This document shows positions 9,229 to 17,463 of a stretch of 64,000 bases of DNA, one piece after another; within the stretch, counting starts at the first letter, position 1, and the number at the start of each line of letters is the position of its first letter. A model generated the notes under the pieces. It was not told the origin of the DNA. It did no database searches and worked only from the letters and a program-made list of their open reading frames with translations. Location of the stretch: positions 62,001 through 126,000 of the forward strand of contig CAZMUA010000003.1 of NCBI GenBank assembly GCA_964569695.1, read 5' to 3'. This DNA comes from UBA8106 sp964569695. Lineage in GTDB: Bacteria > Acidobacteriota > Vicinamibacteria > Vicinamibacterales > UBA823. The translations under genes were made by a program, and so were the position numbers.

Positions 9229-10076
9229 TGGGAAGGGTGACTTTCTTACGACACCATAAGCCGGCGGGGCCGCTACCTAATCATTTGCAGTCGATAGTTT
9301 CGGCGAATGAGTCTCGGTTAGGTTGTGTTTTCGGCAACATTTTCTATTTTGACGAAGTCAGTTCCACAAATGATTTAGCCTTGGAGTGGGCAGCCAATGG
9401 TGCTACTGAAGGAACTGTCATCGTTGCTCGTGCCCAGACTGCTGGACGCGGTCGTCAAGGTCGTCGATGGGTCTCACCAGCAGATGTTGGCCTTTATGCA
9501 TCGTTGATCCTTCGGCCAGGCCAGGTTGTTCCATTGCTGACGCATACGGTGGGTGTTGCGTTGGCAGAGTCGCTTCGTGCCTTGACGGACCTCAAGATTG
9601 AACTTAAATGGCCAAACGACCTTGTTATTAAAACCACAAAACAAGTTGTTTCAGAGTATCGAAAGATTGGCGGTATTCTAACCGAATCTGCCGGACGTTC
9701 TGGGTCGTGCCAATATGTTGTCGTCGGTTTTGGGATAAATTTGGAAGCGTCAGATTTACCCATTGAAGTGGCTAAACTAGCGACTTCGGTTGAGGTGGAA
9801 CTGGGTTACAAAGTAGATTCGGCGAGGCTGATGGTCGATTCACTTGCCGCCATCGTCAGGTGGCATAAGATTCTTCTGGAAGGACAAACGGATGTTATCC
9901 TGAACCGGTGGAGGGCGCTGTCGCCTTCCTCTGAAGGGGCACACGTAGAATGGCGCGGTCAATCTGAATGGCATGGTGGTATGACCGTTGGTATTGATGA
10001 TGAAGGAGCACTGTTGGTGCGTGATGACAACCAGATCGAACGTGTGTTGGCTGGTGAGATTCGATGGATCTCATGA
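9228..10076 (+). CDS. birA: Biotin--[acetyl-CoA-carboxylase] ligase
   Basis: A 282-residue protein that makes biotinyl-AMP and transfers biotin to the carboxyl carrier protein. The catalytic domain shows SSTNDLALEWA, the biotinyl-AMP loop AGRGRQGRRWVSP, LKWPNDLVI with the conserved Lys, and the GFGINLEAS strand, followed by a small C-terminal SH3-like domain ending VLAGEIRWIS. About 40 residues precede the catalytic domain, too few for the winged-helix repressor domain of E. coli BirA, so it is a monofunctional ligase. The ATG at 9228 overlaps the nadC stop by one base (a TTG at 9225 is an alternative). Confidence 0.95.
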   Translation: MGRVTFLRHHKPAGPLPNHLQSIVSANESRLGCVFGNIFYFDEVSSTNDLALEWAANGATEGTVIVARAQTAGRGRQGRRWVSPADVGLYASLILRPGQVVPLLTHTVGVALAESLRALTDLKIELKWPNDLVIKTTKQVVSEYRKIGGILTESAGRSGSCQYVVVGFGINLEASDLPIEVAKLATSVEVELGYKVDSARLMVDSLAAIVRWHKILLEGQTDVILNRWRALSPSSEGAHVEWRGQSEWHGGMTVGIDDEGALLVRDDNQIERVLAGEIRWIS

Positions 10077-10141
10077 GCAAAAATAGTTTCTTTTTTTAAT
10101 TCAGTTTGGGAAGCTGAGTTACAGAAAACTGGAATCTCAAT

Positions 10142-10933
10142 ATGCTGCTAGCAATTGATGTGGGGAACACCAATGTCGTGCTTGGCGTCTTTGCTGGGGA
10201 AGAGCTAGTAGATAGTTGGCGTCTAGCGACGCTTGGTGAACGGACTGCTGACGAGCTGGGTATTCTTGTGAGCAACCTGTTTTTAGATCGTAACATTGAT
10301 AGATCTCAGATTACTGGTGTAATCATGGCATCCGTTGTTCCACCGTTGACCGGAACAATAACGACCATGGTTGAACAATACCTCGGGCTTCAGGTGCAAC
10401 TAGTCGAAGCAACGAGTGACATAGGTATGTCTGTGCGTTACGACAACCCCAAGGAAGTAGGGGCAGATCGGCTTGTGAACGGGGTAGCGGCTTTTGAACG
10501 ACATGGTCGAGCAAACAATGTTCCAGTGATTGTCGTAGATTTTGGGACTGCAACGACATTTGACGCGATTTCTGTGGAGGGCGAATATTTGGGTGGTGTT
10601 ATTTGTCCTGGCGTTCAAATTTCGTCGGACGCGCTGTTTCAGCACGCAGCACGATTACCACGAGTTGAAGTCCGAAAACCGCCACAACTCATTGGGCGGA
10701 CAACTGTCGGTTCGATACAGTCAGGGTTGTTTTATGGTTATGTAGCTCTGGTTGAAGGGATCGTGCAACGACTTAAAAGTGAACTAGGTGGTGAACAAGC
10801 TCAAGCTATCTGTATAGCGACAGGCGGCATGGCTGATGTAATTGCTAACGAAACAGATTTAATAGAACACTTAGAACCCAATCTGGTTTTGCATGGATTA
10901 CAAATGGTTTGGGAACGTATTCGTCATGATTAA
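10142..10933 (+). CDS. coaX: Type III pantothenate kinase
   Basis: A 263-residue ASKHA-fold kinase that phosphorylates pantothenate in the first step of coenzyme A synthesis. Motifs: the phosphate-binding start LLAIDVGNTNVVLGVF, DELGILVSNLF, NPKEVGADRLVNGVAA, VDFGTATTFDAIS with the catalytic Asp, GGVICPGVQIS and IATGGMAD. Length fits CoaX. It begins 65 bases after birA; birA and coaX are often neighbours in bacteria, and both feed acyl-carrier and carboxylase chemistry. Confidence 0.95.
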   Translation: MLLAIDVGNTNVVLGVFAGEELVDSWRLATLGERTADELGILVSNLFLDRNIDRSQITGVIMASVVPPLTGTITTMVEQYLGLQVQLVEATSDIGMSVRYDNPKEVGADRLVNGVAAFERHGRANNVPVIVVDFGTATTFDAISVEGEYLGGVICPGVQISSDALFQHAARLPRVEVRKPPQLIGRTTVGSIQSGLFYGYVALVEGIVQRLKSELGGEQAQAICIATGGMADVIANETDLIEHLEPNLVLHGLQMVWERIRHD

Positions 10934-10956
10934 GTATTGTAATTGTCCTACACTCC

Positions 10957-11646
10957 ATGGATGTTTCTAACTACTGCCGCGAGGTTGAGACCTATCTTTG
11001 CAGGAAGAATGAAGGGCATTTGATTCGACTTGTGGGACCGGCATTTAATATGGTCCAGGGTTGGGCTGATGCAGGTATTCCACTGAAAGTTGTGTACCGG
11101 GGTATCGATGAGCGCGTTTCACGTGTGAGCACCATCGGACGTCGTCGACCGTTGCGGATTGAATTCTGTGAACCTGATGTGCTTGCCCAGTTTGATGATT
11201 GGCGTAGGGCGGTGGGTGCTCAAGTTGAAAATAGTCAGTCAACCTCAAGGAATAAAAAAACTCCTAGTCTTTCGCGCCACTTGGATCGCTTAATGACTCG
11301 TCTCACAGCGATTCTTGTTGAGCCGGAACCGTGGTTGGGCGTCCATGCTGTTCTTAACCAGACGTTGCAACAGCTTGATGGTTTACGGGCAGAAGCGAAA
11401 GGCGCGCGTGGCGTGAAGCGGGCTAGGTTGAAAGAACAGTTAGCCGTGGTAGACGAAGAAATGCTGGTAGGGATCCAACAGCACGTTGATTCCAATCTGC
11501 GCAAGGCGTTGCAGAGACAGGCTCTTCAAGACCTTGAACCTTTTCGCGATCGGATGTCGCTCGATGTATTTCAGCAAGCTGCCACTCGTAGTGCTGATCG
11601 TCTCATTCGAGAAAAGTTAGGTTTGCCGCATTTCGTTATTGAATAA
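10957..11646 (+). CDS. Conserved-looking hypothetical protein
   Basis: A 229-residue protein I do not recognise. The first 85 residues look like a compact folded domain (cysteines at 7 and 15; GIPLKVVYRGIDER; RPLRIEFCEPDVL). A short polar linker follows around 90-105, and the remainder is strongly helical and charged (EAKGARGVKRARLKEQLAVVDEEM). There is no signal peptide or membrane segment, so it is probably cytoplasmic. It starts 23 bases after coaX and ends 62 bases before the convergent argS stop. Base and codon use look like its neighbours, so it is probably a real gene. No function can be assigned. Confidence 0.65.
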   Translation: MDVSNYCREVETYLCRKNEGHLIRLVGPAFNMVQGWADAGIPLKVVYRGIDERVSRVSTIGRRRPLRIEFCEPDVLAQFDDWRRAVGAQVENSQSTSRNKKTPSLSRHLDRLMTRLTAILVEPEPWLGVHAVLNQTLQQLDGLRAEAKGARGVKRARLKEQLAVVDEEMLVGIQQHVDSNLRKALQRQALQDLEPFRDRMSLDVFQQAATRSADRLIREKLGLPHFVIE

Positions 11647-11708
11647 ATCTTCTCGACGGATTAATGGCTGTTTTTGGTTTGAGAGATCTTCCCAATAGTG
11701 GTTGCTGA

Positions 11709-13730
11709 TTACATTCGAGGTGGTACCTGACAACCCATCAAGTCAAGTGTCCGCGTCATTTGTGTGCGGAAGTAAATTACAGTTGCGGCTCTCCATAGCT
11801 GTAAATCGATTTGAGGTTCTTTTAGAATTGGTTCACGATGATAAAATGCGTTGAATGTCTGAGCTAGACTGAAGGCATACTTCGCCAGAACTGAAAGTTC
11901 GTGAGTCCGAATGGCCTGATTGACTATTTCATCTAGTCTGGCGCATTCCAAAATTAACGCCCACAGTTCGTCACCGCTTTCGCGATTTAAGCAAGTAGTT
12001 GGTGTTGACCCAAGTTTGAGAATCACGTCCGACTCAGTCGTTCCAGTTTGTTCTTTCAGCTTTTGTAGTATCTTGTTCGCCCGGACAACAGCGTACTGTA
12101 GGTAGGGTCCACTTTCACCTTCAAAACTTAGGGCATCATCAATGTCAAAGATGATGATCTTGCCTCGCGAGTACTTAATCATGAAATAGCGTACGGCAGC
12201 GACAGCAATCATTTTTGCGATATGGTCACATTCTTGGGACGCTAGGTCCGCGTTTCGCTTAGTGACCTCAACACTCGCGACCTCAATCATACGGTTAATT
12301 AGGTCATCTGCTTTTACGCCCAATCCTTTACGGCCAGACACTTCAACGAATGAGCGATCGGGGTTAATTGAAGTTACGTATCCAAGTTTTTGAGCGGTTT
12401 GATTCGAGAGGGCAACCATTTCATAGGAAAAATGTATAGAGCCTTCTGCCTGTGAGGGATGACCCATAATCTGGAGTGCTTGTTTGAGAAGTTCCTGGAG
12501 ATAGGATTGTCGAGTATCGATGACGTTGTAAACGGCATCAGCTTTACCAAACTCTGGAAAGGTGAGCTCGCTACGCGTCGACGTCGTAGTCCAGACGGGT
12601 TTTTCTTTTTGGCTGTGATCGAAAATCTGATAATGGAAATCTTTACCCAGTAGTCCGAATTTCCAGAACTGGTAGGCGATGTCCTTACCAACGTAGGTGA
12701 CAAGGCCATTAGAGCGGACGATAACTTTCTCTCGCTGTTCATCTTCTTCAGAGGCCTTGTCATTATTAGCAGTTTCTTCGTCAAGGTTTGTTGCTTCTTC
12801 ACTTTTAGGGTTGATCCGCATTACCCAGCAACCGGCCAATTTTCCGCTGTTCTGTAAAAAAACTGCACCAGACTCTTTAAGAATGTTAAAGGCTTGTTCC
12901 CAAAACTTAAGCCGTAAGATATCTCCCTCCCAGGTGAGGAGGTCGTAGTCGATATTCAGCCTCTCCATAGTTCGTAAATGGCATTGGACGATTCGGTTAG
13001 CGATTATGTGCGCGATCGTAGCAGCGTCATTATCTCCGGCTTCTATCGCGCGAAGTGTAGCCGTTCGCGTTTCGAGACGGCTACTATCGGCATCGTACCA
13101 TTCGGTCACTTTCGTGTAGAGGTCCCAGCAAAGGTAGTCGAAATCCGATGATGTAGCGAGTGCCTGAACTGCCTTAGTATCTTTAGATTCTAATATCTGA
13201 AATCCCACGACCATGTCCGCTACCTGCACTCCGGTGTCGTCGATATAATTCTGAACTTCGACTGTACATCCTTGAAAGCGCAACAGACGTCCTAGTGTGT
13301 CTCCAAGCACGGAATTACGGAGATGTCCAATGTGAGCTGCCTTATTTGGGTTTATGGAAGTGTGCTCGACGATTGTTTTAATTGTTTGTGATTGGTGGGG
13401 TAACGATTGTTTCTTGCTTTTTGTTAGTTGAGTCGAGAGAAAACGAGGTCGATCCAAGAAAAAATTAAGATATCCATTAGGGGCAGCTTCAACTGTGGCT
13501 ATCCCATCGATGGCATCAAGTGCAGAGATAATTTCTTGGGCAATAATTTTCGGTGCTTTATGTAAGACACGGGCTAGTTCGAATGAAACTGTGATCGCAA
13601 GGTCACCCATTTGTCTGGCCGGAGGATGTTGGATCGCAATTGCTGGCACGGCCGAAGGCTTGAGGCCGTAGACTTTGATAATTGTTGCGGCGACTTGTGA
13701 GCGCAGCAGATTGTGTACGGATAGAATCAT
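11709..13730 (-). CDS. argS: Arginyl-tRNA synthetase
   Basis: A 673-residue class I synthetase that charges tRNA-Arg. The HIGH motif is at residues 133-136 within NPNKAAHIGHLRNSVLGD, followed by NYIDDTGVQVAD. The KMSKS position reads EVSGRKG (463-469), a divergence seen in long ArgS types. It has the N-terminal Add1 tRNA-recognition domain and an anticodon-binding end (ALSFEGESGPYLQYAVVRANKI). It is about 100 residues longer than compact ArgS; part of this is an acidic low-complexity insert at about 307-335, just before the catalytic VIVRSNGLVTYVGKDIAY block. Its start is 10 bases after mobA, so the two form a minus-strand operon. Confidence 0.95.
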   Translation of the reverse strand: MILSVHNLLRSQVAATIIKVYGLKPSAVPAIAIQHPPARQMGDLAITVSFELARVLHKAPKIIAQEIISALDAIDGIATVEAAPNGYLNFFLDRPRFLSTQLTKSKKQSLPHQSQTIKTIVEHTSINPNKAAHIGHLRNSVLGDTLGRLLRFQGCTVEVQNYIDDTGVQVADMVVGFQILESKDTKAVQALATSSDFDYLCWDLYTKVTEWYDADSSRLETRTATLRAIEAGDNDAATIAHIIANRIVQCHLRTMERLNIDYDLLTWEGDILRLKFWEQAFNILKESGAVFLQNSGKLAGCWVMRINPKSEEATNLDEETANNDKASEEDEQREKVIVRSNGLVTYVGKDIAYQFWKFGLLGKDFHYQIFDHSQKEKPVWTTTSTRSELTFPEFGKADAVYNVIDTRQSYLQELLKQALQIMGHPSQAEGSIHFSYEMVALSNQTAQKLGYVTSINPDRSFVEVSGRKGLGVKADDLINRMIEVASVEVTKRNADLASQECDHIAKMIAVAAVRYFMIKYSRGKIIIFDIDDALSFEGESGPYLQYAVVRANKILQKLKEQTGTTESDVILKLGSTPTTCLNRESGDELWALILECARLDEIVNQAIRTHELSVLAKYAFSLAQTFNAFYHREPILKEPQIDLQLWRAATVIYFRTQMTRTLDLMGCQVPPRM

Positions 13731-13740
13731 GATGGCTCGC

Positions 13741-14334
13741 TTATGACTTAGCGATCTTTAATTGCTCCAAAGCCCATCTATAATCGTCTGGTGTGTTCAC
13801 ATTAAAAAAGAGATTGCCGTCTTTATCGTAGGCGGCTATTTCTTCTGGGCCTATTTCTCGAATTTTCAAATATGGCAGCAGGTCGTGAAGTTTGAATCTG
13901 CCCCGCGTGATTTGCTGCATCAGCTTTGGGAGGCAGCCTTGTCCATAAGATGCACAGAGTGGCTCGTAGCCATGTTTTGTTTTTGGGATGGCTACATCGA
14001 CCGTTTTCCCAGCAACCAATACATGTTTCAAGAAATTTGCCTGCAAGAAGGGCATGTCACAAGCAACTGCTAACACTTGTTTTGTTTTTGCGACTGTAAG
14101 TGCAGTATAGATTCCACCCATGGCGCCAGCTCCTGGGATAAGGTCTGATACAACTGGAACTCCAAGGAATTTATAAGCTTGGTCGTTTGCGACAATGATT
14201 ACATCGTCAGACACTTCATGCAGAATTTCGATTTGACGATCGATAAAACTCGTGTTTCCGAGAGGCAGGTTACCCTTAGACTGCCCGCCTAAGCGGTGCG
14301 CTTCACCACCCGCGATGATGGCTACCGTAGACAT
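13741..14334 (-). CDS. mobA: Molybdenum cofactor guanylyltransferase
   Basis: A 197-residue nucleotidyltransferase of the MobA/GlmU fold that links GMP to molybdopterin. The N-terminal signature is clear: AIIAGGEAHRLGGQSKG with the GTP-binding Lys, then GVPVVSDLIPGAGAMGGIYTAL and the metal-binding ACDMPFL. The C-terminal NVNTPDDY motif is also typical. Length matches the family. No other molybdenum cofactor genes are in the window; it is simply upstream of argS. Confidence 0.92.
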   Translation of the reverse strand: MSTVAIIAGGEAHRLGGQSKGNLPLGNTSFIDRQIEILHEVSDDVIIVANDQAYKFLGVPVVSDLIPGAGAMGGIYTALTVAKTKQVLAVACDMPFLQANFLKHVLVAGKTVDVAIPKTKHGYEPLCASYGQGCLPKLMQQITRGRFKLHDLLPYLKIREIGPEEIAAYDKDGNLFFNVNTPDDYRWALEQLKIAKS

Positions 14335-14552
14335 TCTGCAGCATTAAGGTTATCAGAAAATGCTAAAACGAATAGTAATCTAATTGCACATACCGGTCTT
14401 CATCGTAAAACGGTTGCTTGGTTACCGATGGCTTTAGAGTTTTTCCATGTGCATTGACAGGTATCTAACGACTCAGTTACGGTACGTTAACAGAGCGTTG
14501 TTCTGTCAAGAGTTCTGGTCTTTGGTGGTCTTGTTTGATTTATGAGGCATGA

Positions 14553-15935
14553 ATGCCTATCCTGCTCAACCGGCACGTCAGTAGGCGCCTGATACTATGG
14601 AGCATAACGGTAAGCCTGACTACCGTTGTTCCCGCCTCAACGGAAGCTGAGTTTTCATCACGAGTCCAAGATGGGATTCCCACTGTTTACGTTGCCGAAG
14701 TNNNNNNNNNNATTATTCATCCAGTTTCTGCTGAATTCATACTGCAGACTATAGCTCGTGCTGACAATGAAGATGTCGAACTTATAGTTTTTATCTTGCG
14801 TACGCCGGGCGGTCTTGTGGAATCTACTCGGACGATCACGTCAAGCATGATTACTTCAAGAACACCGGTGGTTGTTTACGTTTCGCCAAGTGGGGCACGG
14901 GCCGCATCGGCAGGTTTTTTTATTACACTGGCAGCCGACGTTGCTGCTATGGCACCTGGGACGCATATAGGTGCAGCCCATCCTGTTTCTGGTGGTGGGC
15001 AACAGATGGACGAAACGACATCTCAAAAAGCAACAGAAGATTTATCAGCCTTCGCTCGCTCCCTTGCTACGCAGCGTGATCGAAACGTGAAGTTGTCAGA
15101 AATGGCTGTAACTGAAAGTAAGGCTTTCACTGAGGAGGAAGCCCTGTCTGCCGAGCCTCCATTAATCGATCTTATAGCGGTCGATCTTGAGGATCTCCTC
15201 GTACAATTAGATGGTCGAAATCTGTCACGGTTCAATGGTGAAAGCACATTAGTGCATACCGCTGGCGCGCGCATCGAGTTTTTGGAGATGACATGGCGCC
15301 AAAATGTGTTGAGTGCTATCGCTCGTCCGGAGATAGCTTACTTATTATTCAGTTTAGGAACACTTGGCTTAACAATTGAATTGTGGAGTCCTGGCACGAT
15401 TGTACCAGGGATTGTTGGAGGGCTCTGTCTCTTACTGGCTTTCTTTGCTTTTCAGATTCTTCCAGTCAATATAGCGGGTGTGTTGCTCATTGTGTTCGGC
15501 CTGACTTTGCTCGCCTTAGAAATGGTGTCGACAAGTTTTGGCCTGTTGGCTGCAGGCGGCATTGTCAGTTTAATGTTTGGATCGCTGATACTCATCGATT
15601 CACCGATGCCGGAATTACAAGTAGGATTGAATTTTATAATCCCCGTGACACTTGCACTTACGACCATAATGTTGTTATTGGCAAGGCTGGTGGTGAGGGT
15701 TCAGCGAGAGCGGTCTGTAACTGGATCGAGCGGGATGCTGAATAAGGTTGGCCGCACGTTAACTGCTATTGAACCTGGGAGAACAGGGAAGATCTCAGCG
15801 CGTGGTGAGATTTGGACGGCAACAGCTGATGAATCGATTTCAACTGGAGAAACAATTACTGTTGTGGATGTCACCGGGTTGACCTTGATAGTACGACGTT
15901 TCGCTGCAGTGTCACATGAAGGAGATAACCGATGA
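14553..15935 (+). CDS. NfeD-type membrane serine protease (ClpP-class)
   Basis: About 460 residues with an N-terminal signal or anchor helix, a ClpP-like protease domain outside the cytoplasm, three to four membrane helices (about residues 245-390) and an OB-fold NfeD tail ending IVRRFAAVSHEG. Motifs: LRTPGGLVEST (oxyanion loop), SPSGARAASAGFFI with the catalytic Ser in AASAG, and a Lys in TTSQKATEDL as the likely dyad base. The reading frame runs through a 10-base assembly gap (14702-14711) just after VYVAEV. It starts at an ATG with GAGG five bases upstream, and its stop overlaps the next gene, a stomatin-like SPFH protein. This NfeD-SPFH pair is common in bacteria and is thought to act in membrane protein quality control. 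Confidence 0.92.
   Translation: MPILLNRHVSRRLILWSITVSLTTVVPASTEAEFSSRVQDGIPTVYVAEXXXXIIHPVSAEFILQTIARADNEDVELIVFILRTPGGLVESTRTITSSMITSRTPVVVYVSPSGARAASAGFFITLAADVAAMAPGTHIGAAHPVSGGGQQMDETTSQKATEDLSAFARSLATQRDRNVKLSEMAVTESKAFTEEEALSAEPPLIDLIAVDLEDLLVQLDGRNLSRFNGESTLVHTAGARIEFLEMTWRQNVLSAIARPEIAYLLFSLGTLGLTIELWSPGTIVPGIVGGLCLLLAFFAFQILPVNIAGVLLIVFGLTLLALEMVSTSFGLLAAGGIVSLMFGSLILIDSPMPELQVGLNFIIPVTLALTTIMLLLARLVVRVQRERSVTGSSGMLNKVGRTLTAIEPGRTGKISARGEIWTATADESISTGETITVVDVTGLTLIVRRFAAVSHEGDNR
14702..14711. other. Assembly gap (10 N) inside the NfeD gene
   Basis: Ten consecutive undetermined bases. The first N completes a GTN codon (Val whatever the base), then three full codons are unknown, and the frame resumes at ATT ATT CAT CCA. 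In the homologous archaeal NfeD protease this position holds a V/I-x-G-x-I stretch, which needs three residues, so the filled length appears close to true. Confidence 0.98.
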
Positions 15936-16684
15936 GTGAAGCGATGATTTTTCTTTTGATTGTCGGTCTCTATGTCATTAGTTCAGTCAAGATACTGAAT
16001 GAGTATGAGCGTGGTGTGATCTTCCGTCTCGGTAAACTCCTACCGCAAACGAAGGGGCCTGGAGTCATTCTTGTGTTTGCTCCCATTGATCGGATTGTTC
16101 GCGTCAGTCTGCGAACTATCGTTATGGATGTTCCGCCTCAGGATGTGATTACCAGAGATAACGTGTCTGTAAAAGTCAATGCTGTAGTTTATTTTCGAGT
16201 CACGGAGCCTCGACCAGCTATCGTCGAAGTTGAGAATTTTCATTACGCAACATCGCAGTTGGCTCAGACGACACTGCGGAGTGTTCTCGGACAGGTAGAA
16301 CTTGATGGATTGCTTTCCGAACGAGAGCAACTTAACCAAAACCTCCAACAGATTCTAGATCAGCATACAGATCCTTGGGGCATTAAGGTGTCGGCAGTTG
16401 AAGTCAAGCATGTTGATTTACCGCCTGACATGCAACGTGCCATGGCTAGGCAGGCAGAGGCTGAGCGCGAGAAACGTGCTAAAATCATACACGCTGATGG
16501 TGAGTATAGCGCCTCAGAAAAGCTATCACAGGCAGCACGGGTTATCTCCACGGAACCTGCCGCTATTACGTTACGATATCTGCAAACACTTACTGAGATA
16601 GCTTCTGAAAAGAATTCGACAGTGGTGTTTCCGCTTCCCATCGAATTAATTCATCTATTCAGCCCGAAAAAGGATGATAAATAA
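15932..16684 (+). CDS. SPFH/band 7 (stomatin-like) membrane protein
   Basis: A 250-residue protein with one N-terminal membrane helix (about residues 4-22) followed by the SPFH domain: ILNEYERGVIFRLGKLL, GPGVILVFAPIDR, VPPQDVITRDNVSVKVNAVVYFRV and the late signature AEREKRAKIIHADGE. It is slightly shorter than human stomatin and resembles the prokaryotic p-stomatins that are cleaved by the partner NfeD protease. The ATG overlaps the end of the NfeD gene by 4 bases, so the two are translationally coupled. Its likely role is forming oligomeric membrane microdomains. Confidence 0.93.
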   Translation: MSEAMIFLLIVGLYVISSVKILNEYERGVIFRLGKLLPQTKGPGVILVFAPIDRIVRVSLRTIVMDVPPQDVITRDNVSVKVNAVVYFRVTEPRPAIVEVENFHYATSQLAQTTLRSVLGQVELDGLLSEREQLNQNLQQILDQHTDPWGIKVSAVEVKHVDLPPDMQRAMARQAEAEREKRAKIIHADGEYSASEKLSQAARVISTEPAAITLRYLQTLTEIASEKNSTVVFPLPIELIHLFSPKKDDK

Positions 16685-16702
16685 TCGTTAGGAACGGTTT
16701 CT

Positions 16703-17329
16703 ATGTCGGACGATGGAATTCACGAAATCTCACTGAACGGTAAGACACTCGTTTTCATTTTTATGGCGACGACCGTTGTTTTGGTCGTTACTTTTCTTCT
16801 AGGTGTCATGGTTGGGCGTGGTGCACGAGAGTTGCAAGTTTTGAGCACAGAAATACTAACTGGCGATGTCCTGGAAGAGGACCTTGTCGAGGAATTTGAA
16901 ATTGCTCCTGAGGTTGTTTTGTCTGAAGATGAGACCGTGCAAACGGGCGATTTGAGCTACCCTGGACGTCTTACCAGTCCAGACGTGATACAGGAATCTG
17001 TGAATCCAGATTCTGAGCTGATTGAGGAAGTGTTGCCAAGTGAAGCCGAGTCAAGCATTACTGAGCAGCCACCTCTTACAAGCTTATCTTTGGAATCAGT
17101 AAGAGTGGGATTTACGGTCCAAGTTACGGCAGTACGTAATCGTGAAGATGCTGAAGCGATGTTGGAACAATTGAGAAGTGACGATTATCCAGCGTACTTA
17201 CTTGAACCTAATGGGCCTGAAGAGCTTTATCGTGTGCGAGTTGGTCAAAATCTAGATCAGAAGGAGGCAGACGATATGCGGCGGCGTCTTGAAGAAGCAC
17301 AATTCCAGGCTTGGATTACTCGCTATTAA
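16703..17329 (+). CDS. SPOR-domain membrane protein
   Basis: A 208-residue bitopic inner-membrane protein with a short cytoplasmic start, a membrane helix at about residues 14-36 (ending LLGVMVGRGA), a long acidic, flexible periplasmic linker (about 50-130) and a C-terminal SPOR fold (about 132-208; FTVQVTAVRNREDAEAML to RVRVGQNLDQKEAD). SPOR domains bind denuded glycan strands at the division septum, so a role in cell division or wall remodelling is likely. It lies 18 bases after the SPFH gene. Confidence 0.88.
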   Translation: MSDDGIHEISLNGKTLVFIFMATTVVLVVTFLLGVMVGRGARELQVLSTEILTGDVLEEDLVEEFEIAPEVVLSEDETVQTGDLSYPGRLTSPDVIQESVNPDSELIEEVLPSEAESSITEQPPLTSLSLESVRVGFTVQVTAVRNREDAEAMLEQLRSDDYPAYLLEPNGPEELYRVRVGQNLDQKEADDMRRRLEEAQFQAWITRY

Positions 17330-17463
17330 GCTACTGGCGAAACGTGCCTTCATTTAATCCGGTCAAGTATGCGTCTGACAGCGCTTCTTGTAACTCCACA
17401 CACTAGTGCAATACTTCATTGTGAACTCACATTAAACTCTTGTTCCCTGTTCCGGTTTTAGCA

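Noticed and set aside
14335..14552. A gene or RNA in the divergent mobA-nfeD gap
   Set aside because: No open frame with a ribosome site and no tRNA-like fold was seen. TTGACA at 14454-14459 lacks a convincing -10, so no promoter is listed.
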